Assembly: GCA_030151165.1 (NCBI GenBank)
Contig: JASLEM010000085.1
Location: 1-5,678, forward strand
DNA length: 5,678 nucleotides
Origin: Burkholderiaceae bacterium
Lineage (GTDB): Bacteria > Pseudomonadota > Gammaproteobacteria > Burkholderiales > Burkholderiaceae
Direction: 5' to 3'
Part shown: piece by piece, positions 1 through 5,461 of the stretch
How the letters are laid out: the number at the start of each line of letters is the position of its first letter
Position numbering within the stretch: the first letter of the stretch is position 1
The notes under the pieces: model-generated
Told to the model about the DNA's origin: nothing
Databases searched by the model: none
What the model saw: only the letters and a program-made list of their open reading frames with translations
Position numbers and translations under genes: made by a program

Positions 1-348
1 GCCGCGCGCGCCGGTCAGCAGCACGTTGTTGGCCGAGCGGCCGGCGACGAACTGCGCGGTGTTGGCGCGCAGGCGCTCCTTCTGCGCGTCGACCTCCTTC
101 AGGTTCTCGAACGCGATCGGCGCGACGTGGCGCACCGGCTCCAGCACGCCGCCGACGGCACTCGCGCCGAACGCGCCGTGCGCGCGCTTGCGGTAGCGGA
201 ACGCGATCGACGCGGCCCAGTCGGGCTCGGCGGGCGGCGCGGGCAGCAGGGTCTCGAGGCGCATCAGCAGGGCGTCGGCGCGGCGCAGGAGGGTGTCCAG
301 CGTCGGCGGCAAGCCGGTCGGCGCAGCGGAGGGAGTCGGCGTGGTCAT
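1..348 (-). CDS. DUF815-type P-loop ATPase, N-terminal part (cut by window edge)
   Basis: The first 116 codons of a gene that runs off the left edge. It starts at the ATG whose A is base 348 and reads MTTPTPSAAP. Residues 78-106 have the typical lead-in of the DUF815 AAA-like ATPases (IAFENLKEVDAQKERLRAN, then QFVAGRSA). The last ten residues, NNVLLTGARG, are the beta strand and first half of the Walker A loop; the GKS/T that should follow lies outside the window. By family knowledge these are cytoplasmic ATP-binding proteins of about 280-300 residues with no settled function. The first 20 or so residues are Pro/Ala/Thr-rich and probably disordered. The gene is divergent from the glycosyltransferase, with 96 bp between the two starts. 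A TAAACT hexamer lies 7 nt before the ATG, which would suit a leaderless or very short-leader mRNA. Family call is fairly sure; function unknown. Confidence 0.8.
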   Translation of the reverse strand, partial: MTTPTPSAAPTGLPPTLDTLLRRADALLMRLETLLPAPPAEPDWAASIAFRYRKRAHGAFGASAVGGVLEPVRHVAPIAFENLKEVDAQKERLRANTAQFVAGRSANNVLLTGARG

Positions 349-355
349 GCCCGCC

Positions 356-361
356 AGTTTA
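356..361 (-). promoter_or_regulatory. -10-like hexamer directly before the DUF815 gene
   Basis: On the minus strand TAAACT (4 of 6 matches to TATAAT, and fitting TANNNT) ends 7 nt before the ATG at 348. If it is a -10 element, transcription would begin at or next to the A of the start codon. I see no matching -35 element. The bases between, GGCGGGC, could alternatively serve as a weak ribosome binding site for a longer transcript. Confidence 0.3.
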
Positions 362-399
362 GTGAGCGCGGCGGCACGCGCGCCGGGGCACCCTTCGCG

Positions 400-405
400 T
401 ACGAT
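400..405 (+). promoter_or_regulatory. Possible -10 element of the glycosyltransferase gene
   Basis: TACGAT matches TATAAT at 4 of 6 positions and lies in the context GCGTACGAT, 39 nt before ATG 445. A very similar GCGTACCAT precedes anmK. No -35 can be seen 16-18 bp upstream, so this is a weak candidate. Confidence 0.25.
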
Positions 406-444
406 GAACCCGTTGTTGCCACGCGCCTGCCGCGCGCCCCACCG

Positions 445-1131
445 ATGCCCGCTCCCTCCACCGCCGCGCCCCAGGCCGTCTTCATCGCCACGCCCTGCCT
501 CGACGGCCAGGTCAGCGCGCACTACACCGGCGCGCTGGTGCAGACCATGGGCCTGCTGGCCGCGCGCGGATTGCGCGCCGAGATCCAGTTCGAGATCGGC
601 AACAGCCTGATCGCCGACGCGCGCAACAAGCTCGTCTCGAAGTTCCTCGCCAGCGGCGCGAGCGACCTGGTGTTCATCGACTCGGACCTGTCCTGGAAGC
701 CAGAGGATCTCGTGCGGTTGCTGTCGTATCCGCAACCCTTCGTCGCCGGGGTCTACCAGCGCAAGAGCCGCGCCAAGATCGACTTCACGGTGAAGTTCGG
801 CGCGTCGATCTCGATGGACGAGCACCGCCTGATGGAGGTCGAGCGCGTCGGCACCGGCTTCATGCGGCTGCGGCGCGACTGCCTGGAGAAGATGATCGCC
901 GCCTACCCGCAGCTGCGCCTGAAGCACCCCGGCGCGCCGGAGGACACGAACTTCCACGGCCTGTTCGACACGTCCATCGTCGATGGCCAGTTCATCGGCG
1001 AGGACTTCACCTTCTGCGACCGCTGGCGCGCCATCGGCGGCAAGGTGACGATCGACCCGTCGATCCACCTCGCGCACCACGGCGCGGCCACGTACGACGA
1101 GCCGTTGCTGAAGTACCTGACGAGGAACTGA
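445..1131 (+). CDS. GT-A-fold glycosyltransferase-like protein (GT2/Anp1-like), 228 aa
   Basis: A protein of 228 residues. It opens with a short Pro/Ala tail and then the first strand VFIATPCLDG (12-21), which suits the start of a GT-A nucleotide-binding fold. SLIADARNKLV (54-64) precedes the strand LVFIDSDLSW (75-84). The D79-S-D81 there is a DxD motif, which in GT-A enzymes holds the metal and the sugar nucleotide. GEDFTFCDRW (185-194) looks like the family xED catalytic-base region, and HLAHHG (208-213) could supply the C-terminal metal-binding His. Seeing all three in order argues for an active enzyme, but donor and acceptor cannot be told. There is no signal peptide or membrane segment, so it is probably cytoplasmic. 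I chose ATG 445 because coding similarity begins just after it; the open frame continues to base 127 but overlaps the divergent gene and reads as low-complexity Arg/Ala sequence. No Shine-Dalgarno is visible. No polysaccharide genes are adjacent. Confidence 0.75.
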   Translation: MPAPSTAAPQAVFIATPCLDGQVSAHYTGALVQTMGLLAARGLRAEIQFEIGNSLIADARNKLVSKFLASGASDLVFIDSDLSWKPEDLVRLLSYPQPFVAGVYQRKSRAKIDFTVKFGASISMDEHRLMEVERVGTGFMRLRRDCLEKMIAAYPQLRLKHPGAPEDTNFHGLFDTSIVDGQFIGEDFTFCDRWRAIGGKVTIDPSIHLAHHGAATYDEPLLKYLTRN

Positions 1132-1138
1132 GGCGCGC

Positions 1139-2389
1139 TCAGCTCAGCGTGACGCGCGCGAAGCTGCGCTTGCCGACCTGCAGCACGTAGGTGCCGGCGC
1201 CGAGCTTGAGGCCCTTGTCGCTGACGACGGCGGAGTCGATGCGCACGCCGCCCTGCTCGATCTTGCGATTGCCTTCGCCGTTGGACGGCACCAGGCCCGC
1301 GGCGCACAGCAGCGCGGCGACGCCCATCGGCGCGCCGGAGATCGCGACGTCCTGGATATCGTCCGGGATGCCGCCGGCCGCGCGGTTCTGGAAGTCGGCC
1401 TCGGCGGCGTCGGCCGCCTGCGCCGAGTGGAAGCGCGCCGTGATCTCCTTGGCGAGCATCACCTTCGCGTCCTTCGGGTTGCGGCCGCCCTCGACCTCCG
1501 CCTTGAGCTTCGCGATCTCGGCCTCCGAGCGGAAGCTGAGCAGCGTGAACCACTTCCACATCTGCACGTCGCTGATCGACAGGATCTTGGCGTACATCGT
1601 GTTCGCGGGCTCCGCGATGCCGACGTAGTTGTTCTTGGACTTCGACATCTTCTCGATGCCGTCCAGCCCTTCGAGCAGCGGCATCGTCAGGATGCATTGC
1701 GGCTCCTGCCCGTATTCCTGCTGCAGGTGACGACCGACGAGGAGGTTGAACTTCTGGTCGGTGCCGCCGAGCTCGAGGTCGCTCTTCAGCGCGACGGAGT
1801 CGTAGCCCTGCATCAGCGGATAGAGGAACTCGTGCACGCTGATGGGCGTCTGCGCGGCGAAGCGCTTGGTGAAGTCGTCGCGCTCCATCATGCGGGCGAC
1901 GGTGTACTTGGCCGCCAGCTGGATCATGCCGCGCGCGCCCAGCGGGTCGCTCCATTCGCTGTTGTAGCGGATCTCGGTCTTCGCGGGGTCGAGCACCAGG
2001 CTCGCCTGCTTGTAGTAGGTCTCGGCGTTGATCTTGATCTGCTCGTGCGTGAGCGGCGGGCGCGTGTTGTTGCGGCCGGACGGGTCGCCGATCAGCGAGG
2101 TGAAGTCGCCGATCAGGAAGATCACGGTGTGCCCGAGATCCTGCAGCTGGCGCATCTTGTTGAGGACGACGGTGTGGCCGACGTGGATGTCCGGCGCGGT
2201 CGGATCCAGCCCGAGCTTGATGCGCAGCGGCGTGCCGGTGGCCTCCGAGCGCGCCAGCTTCTTCAGCCAGTCGGCCTCGGGCAACAGTTCGTCGCAACCG
2301 CGCAGGCTGACGGCCATCGCCTCGCGGACGCGGTCGGTGATCGGATGGGCGGGCGCGGATGCGGCGGAAACGTTCGGAGTGGAGGTCAT
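1139..2389 (-). CDS. tyrS: Tyrosyl-tRNA synthetase (TyrZ-like subtype)
   Basis: Class I aminoacyl-tRNA synthetase, 416 residues, that charges tRNA-Tyr with tyrosine in the cytoplasm. The Rossmann catalytic domain shows KLGLDPTAPDIHVGH (58-72), with HVGH (69-72) as the HIGH signature. Next come FLIGDFTSLIGDPSG (91-105), YPLMQGYDSVAL (190-201), GGTDQ (208-212) of the tyrosine/ATP pocket, and KMSKS (247-251), the mobile loop. The C-terminus (about 350-414, including GVRIDSAVVSDKGLKLGAGTY) is an S4 RNA-binding domain. The length and the LDPTAPDIHVGH form of the signature suit the TyrZ-like branch common in betaproteobacteria. I chose ATG 2389 (MTSTPN); the frame stays open to 2500, but those 37 extra residues look non-coding. 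No Shine-Dalgarno precedes the ATG; instead a TATTCT hexamer lies 6 nt upstream. The gene converges on the glycosyltransferase with 7 bp between stops and no clear terminator there. Confidence 0.97.
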   Translation of the reverse strand: MTSTPNVSAASAPAHPITDRVREAMAVSLRGCDELLPEADWLKKLARSEATGTPLRIKLGLDPTAPDIHVGHTVVLNKMRQLQDLGHTVIFLIGDFTSLIGDPSGRNNTRPPLTHEQIKINAETYYKQASLVLDPAKTEIRYNSEWSDPLGARGMIQLAAKYTVARMMERDDFTKRFAAQTPISVHEFLYPLMQGYDSVALKSDLELGGTDQKFNLLVGRHLQQEYGQEPQCILTMPLLEGLDGIEKMSKSKNNYVGIAEPANTMYAKILSISDVQMWKWFTLLSFRSEAEIAKLKAEVEGGRNPKDAKVMLAKEITARFHSAQAADAAEADFQNRAAGGIPDDIQDVAISGAPMGVAALLCAAGLVPSNGEGNRKIEQGGVRIDSAVVSDKGLKLGAGTYVLQVGKRSFARVTLS

Positions 2390-2395
2390 CGGCGA

Positions 2396-2401
2396 AGAAT
2401 A
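2396..2401 (-). promoter_or_regulatory. -10-like hexamer directly before tyrS
   Basis: On the minus strand TATTCT (4 of 6 to TATAAT, fitting TANNNT) ends 6 nt before the tyrS ATG. As a -10 element it would start transcription at the start codon, giving a leaderless tyrS mRNA, which agrees with the lack of a Shine-Dalgarno. There is no recognisable -35 17-18 bp upstream, so it is tentative. Confidence 0.3.
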
Positions 2402-2472
2402 ACGTCGGGCGGCGCGCACGGCGCCCTGCCCGGTGACAGAAAGACGGATCGGGAGCCAGCGCGAAATACGCC

Positions 2473-2507
2473 TGTAAAGCTCCCTCTTTTGGGGGAACAA
2501 CTTTACA
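2473..2507. repeat. 35-bp dyad TGTAAAG...CTTTACA, possible operator or hairpin
   Basis: Arms TGTAAAG (2473-2479) and CTTTACA (2501-2507) are perfect 7-bp inverted repeats. Inside them TCCC (2481-2484) and GGGA (2493-2496) can also pair. The right arm sits 9 bp upstream of the TATAGT hexamer, so a protein bound here would overlap the -35 region of a plus-strand promoter. It could also form an RNA hairpin if tyrS is transcribed from further upstream. I do not recognise the motif as a known operator. Confidence 0.45.
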
Positions 2508-2513
2508 AGCCGC

Positions 2514-2522
2514 TGCTATAGT
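2514..2522 (+). promoter_or_regulatory. Extended -10 promoter candidate for the M23 peptidase
   Basis: TGCTATAGT has the TGn extension followed by TATAGT, a 5 of 6 match to TATAAT and the best -10 I see in the window. No good -35 sits 16-18 bp upstream, but extended -10 promoters can do without one. Transcription would start near 2529, giving a leader of roughly 130-220 nt depending on which start codon the peptidase uses. Confidence 0.4.
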
Positions 2523-2595
2523 CGCTCGCGCAGGGCGGCTCCCCACATACCATACGGCAGCCTGCTCAGCGAGCGAAATCAAGCTGGCTTTCAAG

Positions 2596-2617
2596 TTTTG
2601 TCGTCTTTTGTCGACAA
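2596..2617. repeat. Tandem TTTTGTCG repeat with 10-bp period and TTGTCGACAA palindrome
   Basis: TTTTGTCG occurs at 2596-2603 and again at 2606-2613, exactly one helical turn apart. The second copy runs into the perfect 10-bp palindrome TTGTCGACAA (2608-2617). It lies in the presumed leader or promoter of the peptidase and could be a protein-binding site. No family is assigned. Confidence 0.4.
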
Positions 2618-2640
2618 CATCCTCGAAATCACCACTTAAT
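2611..2640 (+). promoter_or_regulatory. Second, weaker promoter candidate for the M23 peptidase
   Basis: TCGACA (2611-2616, 5 of 6 to TTGACA) is followed after 18 bp by CTTAAT (2635-2640, 4 of 6 to TATAAT). The start would be near 2647. The -35 overlaps the palindrome at 2608-2617, which would make that palindrome a natural repressor site if this promoter is real. Confidence 0.25.
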
Positions 2641-2662
2641 TCTAAGCGCGCACGTTCAGGTC

Positions 2663-4147
2663 TTGCCTGTCGAGGGTGCGGATTCTTCAAACCGAAGCCG
2701 GACGCAGCAATCGCCGCGCCCGGGCTTCCCCCGCAGAAAGCTGTCGTTGGATTCCCTGACCCCTGTTGAGCAAGCGGTCGAAACCGCCGTTGTCTCCACG
2801 CTTGGCCGCCTCGCGCGCTGGGCCCACAAGCACCCCCGCCGCCTCGCGGCCGGCACCGTCACCCTGCTGGGCGGCTTCGCCATCACCGCGTTCGGCATCG
2901 CCCCGATGGCGCCCGACGCCGCCGACCTGCCGCGCCGCGTCGTCACCGAGAGCTTCACGCCCGACGGCCTCGACGCCCAGCTCGACGCCCTCGCGGCGCA
3001 GCACCTGGCGCTGGCCCGCAGCGAGGTGACGCGCGCGAACGAGACCGCCACGACGCTGATGAAACGCCTGGGCGTGTCCGACGCCGAGCTGAACACCTTC
3101 CTGCAGACCGACGTGACCTCGCACAAGCTGTGGCAGGGCCGCACCGGCAAGATGGTGTCGGCGACGACGGACGCCGACGGCAAGCTCACGCAGCTCGTCG
3201 CGCGCTATCCGGCCGAACAGGACGACCAGTTCTCGACGCACTTCTCGCGCCTGACGATCGCCCGCGGCGAGCACGGTTTCACCAGCAAGGTCGAGACGCT
3301 GCCGCTCGGCACGTCCACGCGGATGCGCACCGGCGTCGTCCGCACCTCGCTGTTCGCCGCCACCGACGACGCCAACGTGCCCGACCCGATCGCGACGCAG
3401 ATGGCCGACATGTTCTCGACGGACATCGACTTCCACCGCGAACTGCGCAAGGGCGACACCTTCAGCGTCGTCTACGAGGCGATGACCGCCGACGGCGAGC
3501 CGATCACCTGGAACCAGGGCGCCGGCCGCGTGCTGGCCGCCGAGTTCACGAACAACGGCCACGCGTTCTCGTCCGTCTGGTTCACCGACGCCAGCGGCAA
3601 GGGCGCGTACTTCGACATGAACGGCCTCAGCAAGCACCGCGCGTTCCTCGCGAGCCCGCTGGCCTTCACGCGCATCACCTCCGGGTTCTCGATGCGCTTC
3701 CACCCGATCCTCAAGGAATGGAAGCGCCACGAGGGCGTCGACTACGGCGCGCCGACCGGCACGCCGGTGCACGTCGTCGGCGACGGCGTCGTCGCGTTCG
3801 CGGGCCAGCAGAACGGCTACGGCAACGTGATCCAGGTGCAGCACTCGGACAACCGCGTCACCGTCTACGCCCACCTGAGCAAGATCGACGTCACGCGTGG
3901 GCAGCACGTGTCGCAGGGCGACCTGATCGGCAACGTCGGCATGACCGGCTGGGCCACCGGGCCGCACCTGCACTTCGAGTTCCGCGTCGCGGGCGTCGTC
4001 AAGGATCCGCTGACGATCGCGAAGTCCGCCGAGACGCTCACGCTGAACGACGCCTCGCGCCCGCGCTTCACGGCGATGGCGAGCGCGCTGAAGTCGGAGC
4101 TGGGTGTCGCCGAGAGCCTCGGCAACCAGGTCAACACGCGCGACTGA
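2663..4147 (+). CDS. Membrane-anchored M23 family peptidoglycan endopeptidase (MepM-like)
   Basis: A zinc metallopeptidase of up to 494 residues that should cut peptide cross-links of murein in the periplasm. A basic N-terminus ending KHPRR is followed by one hydrophobic segment (about 61-80), a signal anchor or uncleaved signal. Residues about 100-330 resemble the N-terminal regulatory domains of the Csd3/ShyA/MepM group (for example ELRKGDTFSVVYE). The catalytic domain begins at ITSGFSMRFHP (from 338). HEGVD gives H356 and D360, and GPHLHFE gives H435 and H437; these match the LytM HxxxD and HxH metal and catalytic residues, so it should be active. The start is uncertain: TTG 2663 is the earliest usable codon, while TTG 2747 has AGAAAG 7 nt upstream. 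No in-frame ATG occurs before the membrane segment; the first, at 2906, lies after it. anmK follows 80 bp later on the same strand. Confidence 0.92.
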   Translation: MPVEGADSSNRSRTQQSPRPGFPRRKLSLDSLTPVEQAVETAVVSTLGRLARWAHKHPRRLAAGTVTLLGGFAITAFGIAPMAPDAADLPRRVVTESFTPDGLDAQLDALAAQHLALARSEVTRANETATTLMKRLGVSDAELNTFLQTDVTSHKLWQGRTGKMVSATTDADGKLTQLVARYPAEQDDQFSTHFSRLTIARGEHGFTSKVETLPLGTSTRMRTGVVRTSLFAATDDANVPDPIATQMADMFSTDIDFHRELRKGDTFSVVYEAMTADGEPITWNQGAGRVLAAEFTNNGHAFSSVWFTDASGKGAYFDMNGLSKHRAFLASPLAFTRITSGFSMRFHPILKEWKRHEGVDYGAPTGTPVHVVGDGVVAFAGQQNGYGNVIQVQHSDNRVTVYAHLSKIDVTRGQHVSQGDLIGNVGMTGWATGPHLHFEFRVAGVVKDPLTIAKSAETLTLNDASRPRFTAMASALKSELGVAESLGNQVNTRD

Positions 4148-4171
4148 CCGGCGCGCCCCGGGGCGTACCAT
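4144..4171 (+). promoter_or_regulatory. Promoter candidate for anmK
   Basis: CTGACC (4144-4149, 4 of 6 to TTGACA) overlaps the peptidase stop codon and is followed after 16 bp by TACCAT (4166-4171, 4 of 6 to TATAAT). The predicted start is near 4178, with a leader of about 50 nt. anmK may also be read through from the peptidase, as I see no terminator in the 80-bp gap. Confidence 0.3.
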
Positions 4172-4227
4172 TCGCCCATCCCTCCTGACCACGCGTCGGC
4201 TCCGCTCGGGATCCGGCGCGTTTTCAC

Positions 4228-5388
4228 ATGACCCTCTACATCGGTTTGATGAGCGGCACGTCGATGGACGGCGTCGACGGCGTGCTGGTCGATTTCCTCG
4301 ATCCCGGCGCATCGCAGCTGGCTGGCGCGCCGGCGCTGCGCGTCCTCGCCGACTCCCACGTCGCCATGCCCGGGACGCTCGGCGCCGAGCTGCTCGCGCT
4401 GAACACGAGCGGCGCCGACGAACTGCGGCGCGGCGCGCTGGCCGCCAACGCGCTCGCGCGGCTGCAGGCCGACGTCGTGGCGCGGCTGCTGGCCCGGTCG
4501 CACGTCGAGCGCGGCGACGTCCGCGCGGTCGGCTCGCACGGCCAGACCGTGCGCCACCGCCCCGGCGAGTTCGACGCCACCGGCTTCACGATCCAGCTGA
4601 ACAACGGCGCGCTGCTCGCCGAGCTGTGCGGCATCGACGTCGTCGCCGACTTCCGCAGTCGCGACGTCGCCGCCGGCGGCCAGGGCGCGCCGCTGGTGCC
4701 CGCGTTCCACCAGGCCGTCTTCGGCGGCGCCGCGCACGCGCGCGCGATCCTGAACCTCGGCGGCATCGCCAACCTGACGCTGCTGCCGCCTTCCAGCTCG
4801 ACAGCGAGCGCTGACATCGCGCCCGCGCGCGGCTTCGACTGCGGCCCCGGCAACGCACTGATGGATCACTGGTGCCGCACCCACACCGGCGCGGCCTTCG
4901 ACGACGACGGCCGCTGGGCCGCGTCGGGCCGCGTCATCCCGGCCCTGCTGGCGACCTTGCTGGCGAACGCTTACTTCCTGAAATCGCCACCGAAGAGCAC
5001 CGGCCGCGACCTGTTCAACGCGGACTGGCTCGCGGTGGCGCTCGGGCGCTCGGCCGCCACGTTGCAGCCGGTCGACATCCAGGCGACGCTGCTCGAGCTC
5101 ACCGCCCGCAGCGCGATCGACGCGCTGCGCGCGCACGCGCCCGAGACCCGCGAGCTGCTGGTGTGCGGCGGTGGCGCGCTGAACGGGGCGCTGATGGCCC
5201 GTCTCGCCGCGCTGTGGCCGGGCCGGGACGTGAAGCCGACCGACGCCGCCGGCTTGCCGGCGATGCAGGTCGAGGCGACGGCCTTCGCCTGGCTGGCGCG
5301 CCAGTTCACCGAACGCCGCCCCGGCAGCCACCCGGCCGTGACCGGCGCCGCCGGGCCGCGGATCCTCGGCGCGCTGTACCCGGCCTGA
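4228..5388 (+). CDS. anmK: Anhydro-N-acetylmuramic acid kinase
   Basis: A cytoplasmic enzyme of peptidoglycan recycling that, by family knowledge, hydrolyses the 1,6-anhydro bond of anhydro-MurNAc and phosphorylates it to MurNAc-6-phosphate using ATP. The 386 residues (family usually about 365-390) carry the expected blocks: IGLMSGTSMDGVD (5-17), GSHGQTVRH (102-110), DFRSRDVAAGGQGAPLVP (141-158), NLGGIANLT (176-184), FDCGPGNALMD (203-213, holding the Asp I take to be the catalytic base, D204), a Gly-rich LLVCGGGALNG near 310, and TDAAGLPAMQVEATAFAWLA near the end. No key block is missing. ATG 4228 starts directly at the conserved first strand, so the start is secure although the Shine-Dalgarno is poor. 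It lies downstream of an endopeptidase gene, so hydrolysis of the wall and reuse of its sugar are side by side. It ends facing erpA across a strong hairpin. Confidence 0.96.
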   Translation: MTLYIGLMSGTSMDGVDGVLVDFLDPGASQLAGAPALRVLADSHVAMPGTLGAELLALNTSGADELRRGALAANALARLQADVVARLLARSHVERGDVRAVGSHGQTVRHRPGEFDATGFTIQLNNGALLAELCGIDVVADFRSRDVAAGGQGAPLVPAFHQAVFGGAAHARAILNLGGIANLTLLPPSSSTASADIAPARGFDCGPGNALMDHWCRTHTGAAFDDDGRWAASGRVIPALLATLLANAYFLKSPPKSTGRDLFNADWLAVALGRSAATLQPVDIQATLLELTARSAIDALRAHAPETRELLVCGGGALNGALMARLAALWPGRDVKPTDAAGLPAMQVEATAFAWLARQFTERRPGSHPAVTGAAGPRILGALYPA

Positions 5389-5410
5389 CGGCCGAGCAGG
5401 CCGGAAAGCA

Positions 5411-5434
5411 GAACGGCGCCCGAAGGCGCCGTTC
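5411..5434. terminator. Strong hairpin between convergent anmK and erpA
   Basis: GAACGGCGCC (5411-5420), loop CGAA (5421-5424), GGCGCCGTTC (5425-5434): a perfect 10-bp stem. Read on the erpA strand the loop is C(UUCG)G, an unusually stable tetraloop, and is followed by TGCTTTCC; on the anmK strand it is followed by AGTCGTCC. Neither side has a long U-tract, but position and stem strength fit a shared terminator, better for erpA. It begins 23 nt after the anmK stop and 28 nt after the erpA stop. Confidence 0.75.
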
Positions 5435-5440
5435 AGTCGT

Positions 5441-5455
5441 CCGGGCCGTGCCCGG
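5441..5455. repeat. Small second hairpin next to the erpA stop
   Basis: CCGGGC (5441-5446), loop CGT, GCCCGG (5450-5455) make a perfect 6-bp stem 7 nt beyond the erpA stop codon. With the larger hairpin it forms a tandem pair on the erpA transcript. It may help to stabilise the 3' end or may be chance in GC-rich DNA. Confidence 0.4.
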
Positions 5456-5461
5456 GCAGGA

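Larger units (their letters stand above)
2390..2662. other. Divergent regulatory region between tyrS and the M23 peptidase
   Basis: The largest non-coding stretch in the window (273 bp, or about 357 bp if the peptidase starts at 2747). Bases 2470-2660 are visibly richer in A/T than the flanking genes. From left to right it holds the TATTCT hexamer next to tyrS, a 35-bp dyad (2473-2507), an extended -10-like TGCTATAGT (2514-2522), an inverted repeat CGCTCGC/GCGAGCG (2523-2529 and 2569-2575), a tandem TTTTGTCG repeat with a 10-bp palindrome (2596-2617), and a weak second plus-strand promoter candidate (2611-2640). No small gene or structured RNA that I recognise is present. Confidence 0.7.

Noticed and set aside
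127..444. N-terminal extension of the glycosyltransferase to base 127
   Set aside because: These codons overlap the start of the divergent DUF815 gene on the other strand and encode low-complexity Arg/Ala/Gly sequence; ATG 445 lies just before the conserved fold.
1131..1165. Imperfect GCGCGC...GCGCGC inverted repeat at the tyrS/glycosyltransferase junction as a terminator
   Set aside because: Simple GC alternation, no U-tract, and it runs into tyrS coding sequence; likely chance.
2390..2500. N-terminal extension of TyrS by 37 residues
   Set aside because: The extension is basic and unlike TyrS N-termini; ATG 2389 gives a normal family length of 416 residues.
1427..2521. Open frame on the plus strand opposite tyrS
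   Set aside because: The product is an antisense reading rich in Leu/Arg/Val/Asp with no motif; tyrS is unambiguous.
2502..2522. TTTACA (2502-2507) as the -35 for TATAGT (2517-2522)
   Set aside because: The spacer is only 9 bp, too short for a sigma-70 promoter; TTTACA is better explained as one arm of the dyad.
903..2690. Long open frame on the minus strand covering tyrS in another frame
   Set aside because: It is a frame-shifted reading of tyrS plus its upstream region, extending antisense into the glycosyltransferase. The product is Arg/Ala/Gly-rich with no domains, typical of a GC-rich shadow.
2687..4312. Long open frame antisense to the M23 peptidase
   Set aside because: Low-complexity Arg/Val/Gly/Ala product fully opposite a gene with intact catalytic motifs; explained by codon bias in GC-rich DNA.
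3865..5331. Long open frame antisense to anmK and the peptidase end
   Set aside because: Same reason: no recognisable domain, and anmK on the other strand has all its family motifs.
5380..5404. CCGGCCT/AGGCCGG inverted repeat over the anmK stop codon
   Set aside because: A 7-bp stem with an 11-nt loop overlapping coding sequence; much weaker than the hairpin just downstream, so I do not call it a terminator.
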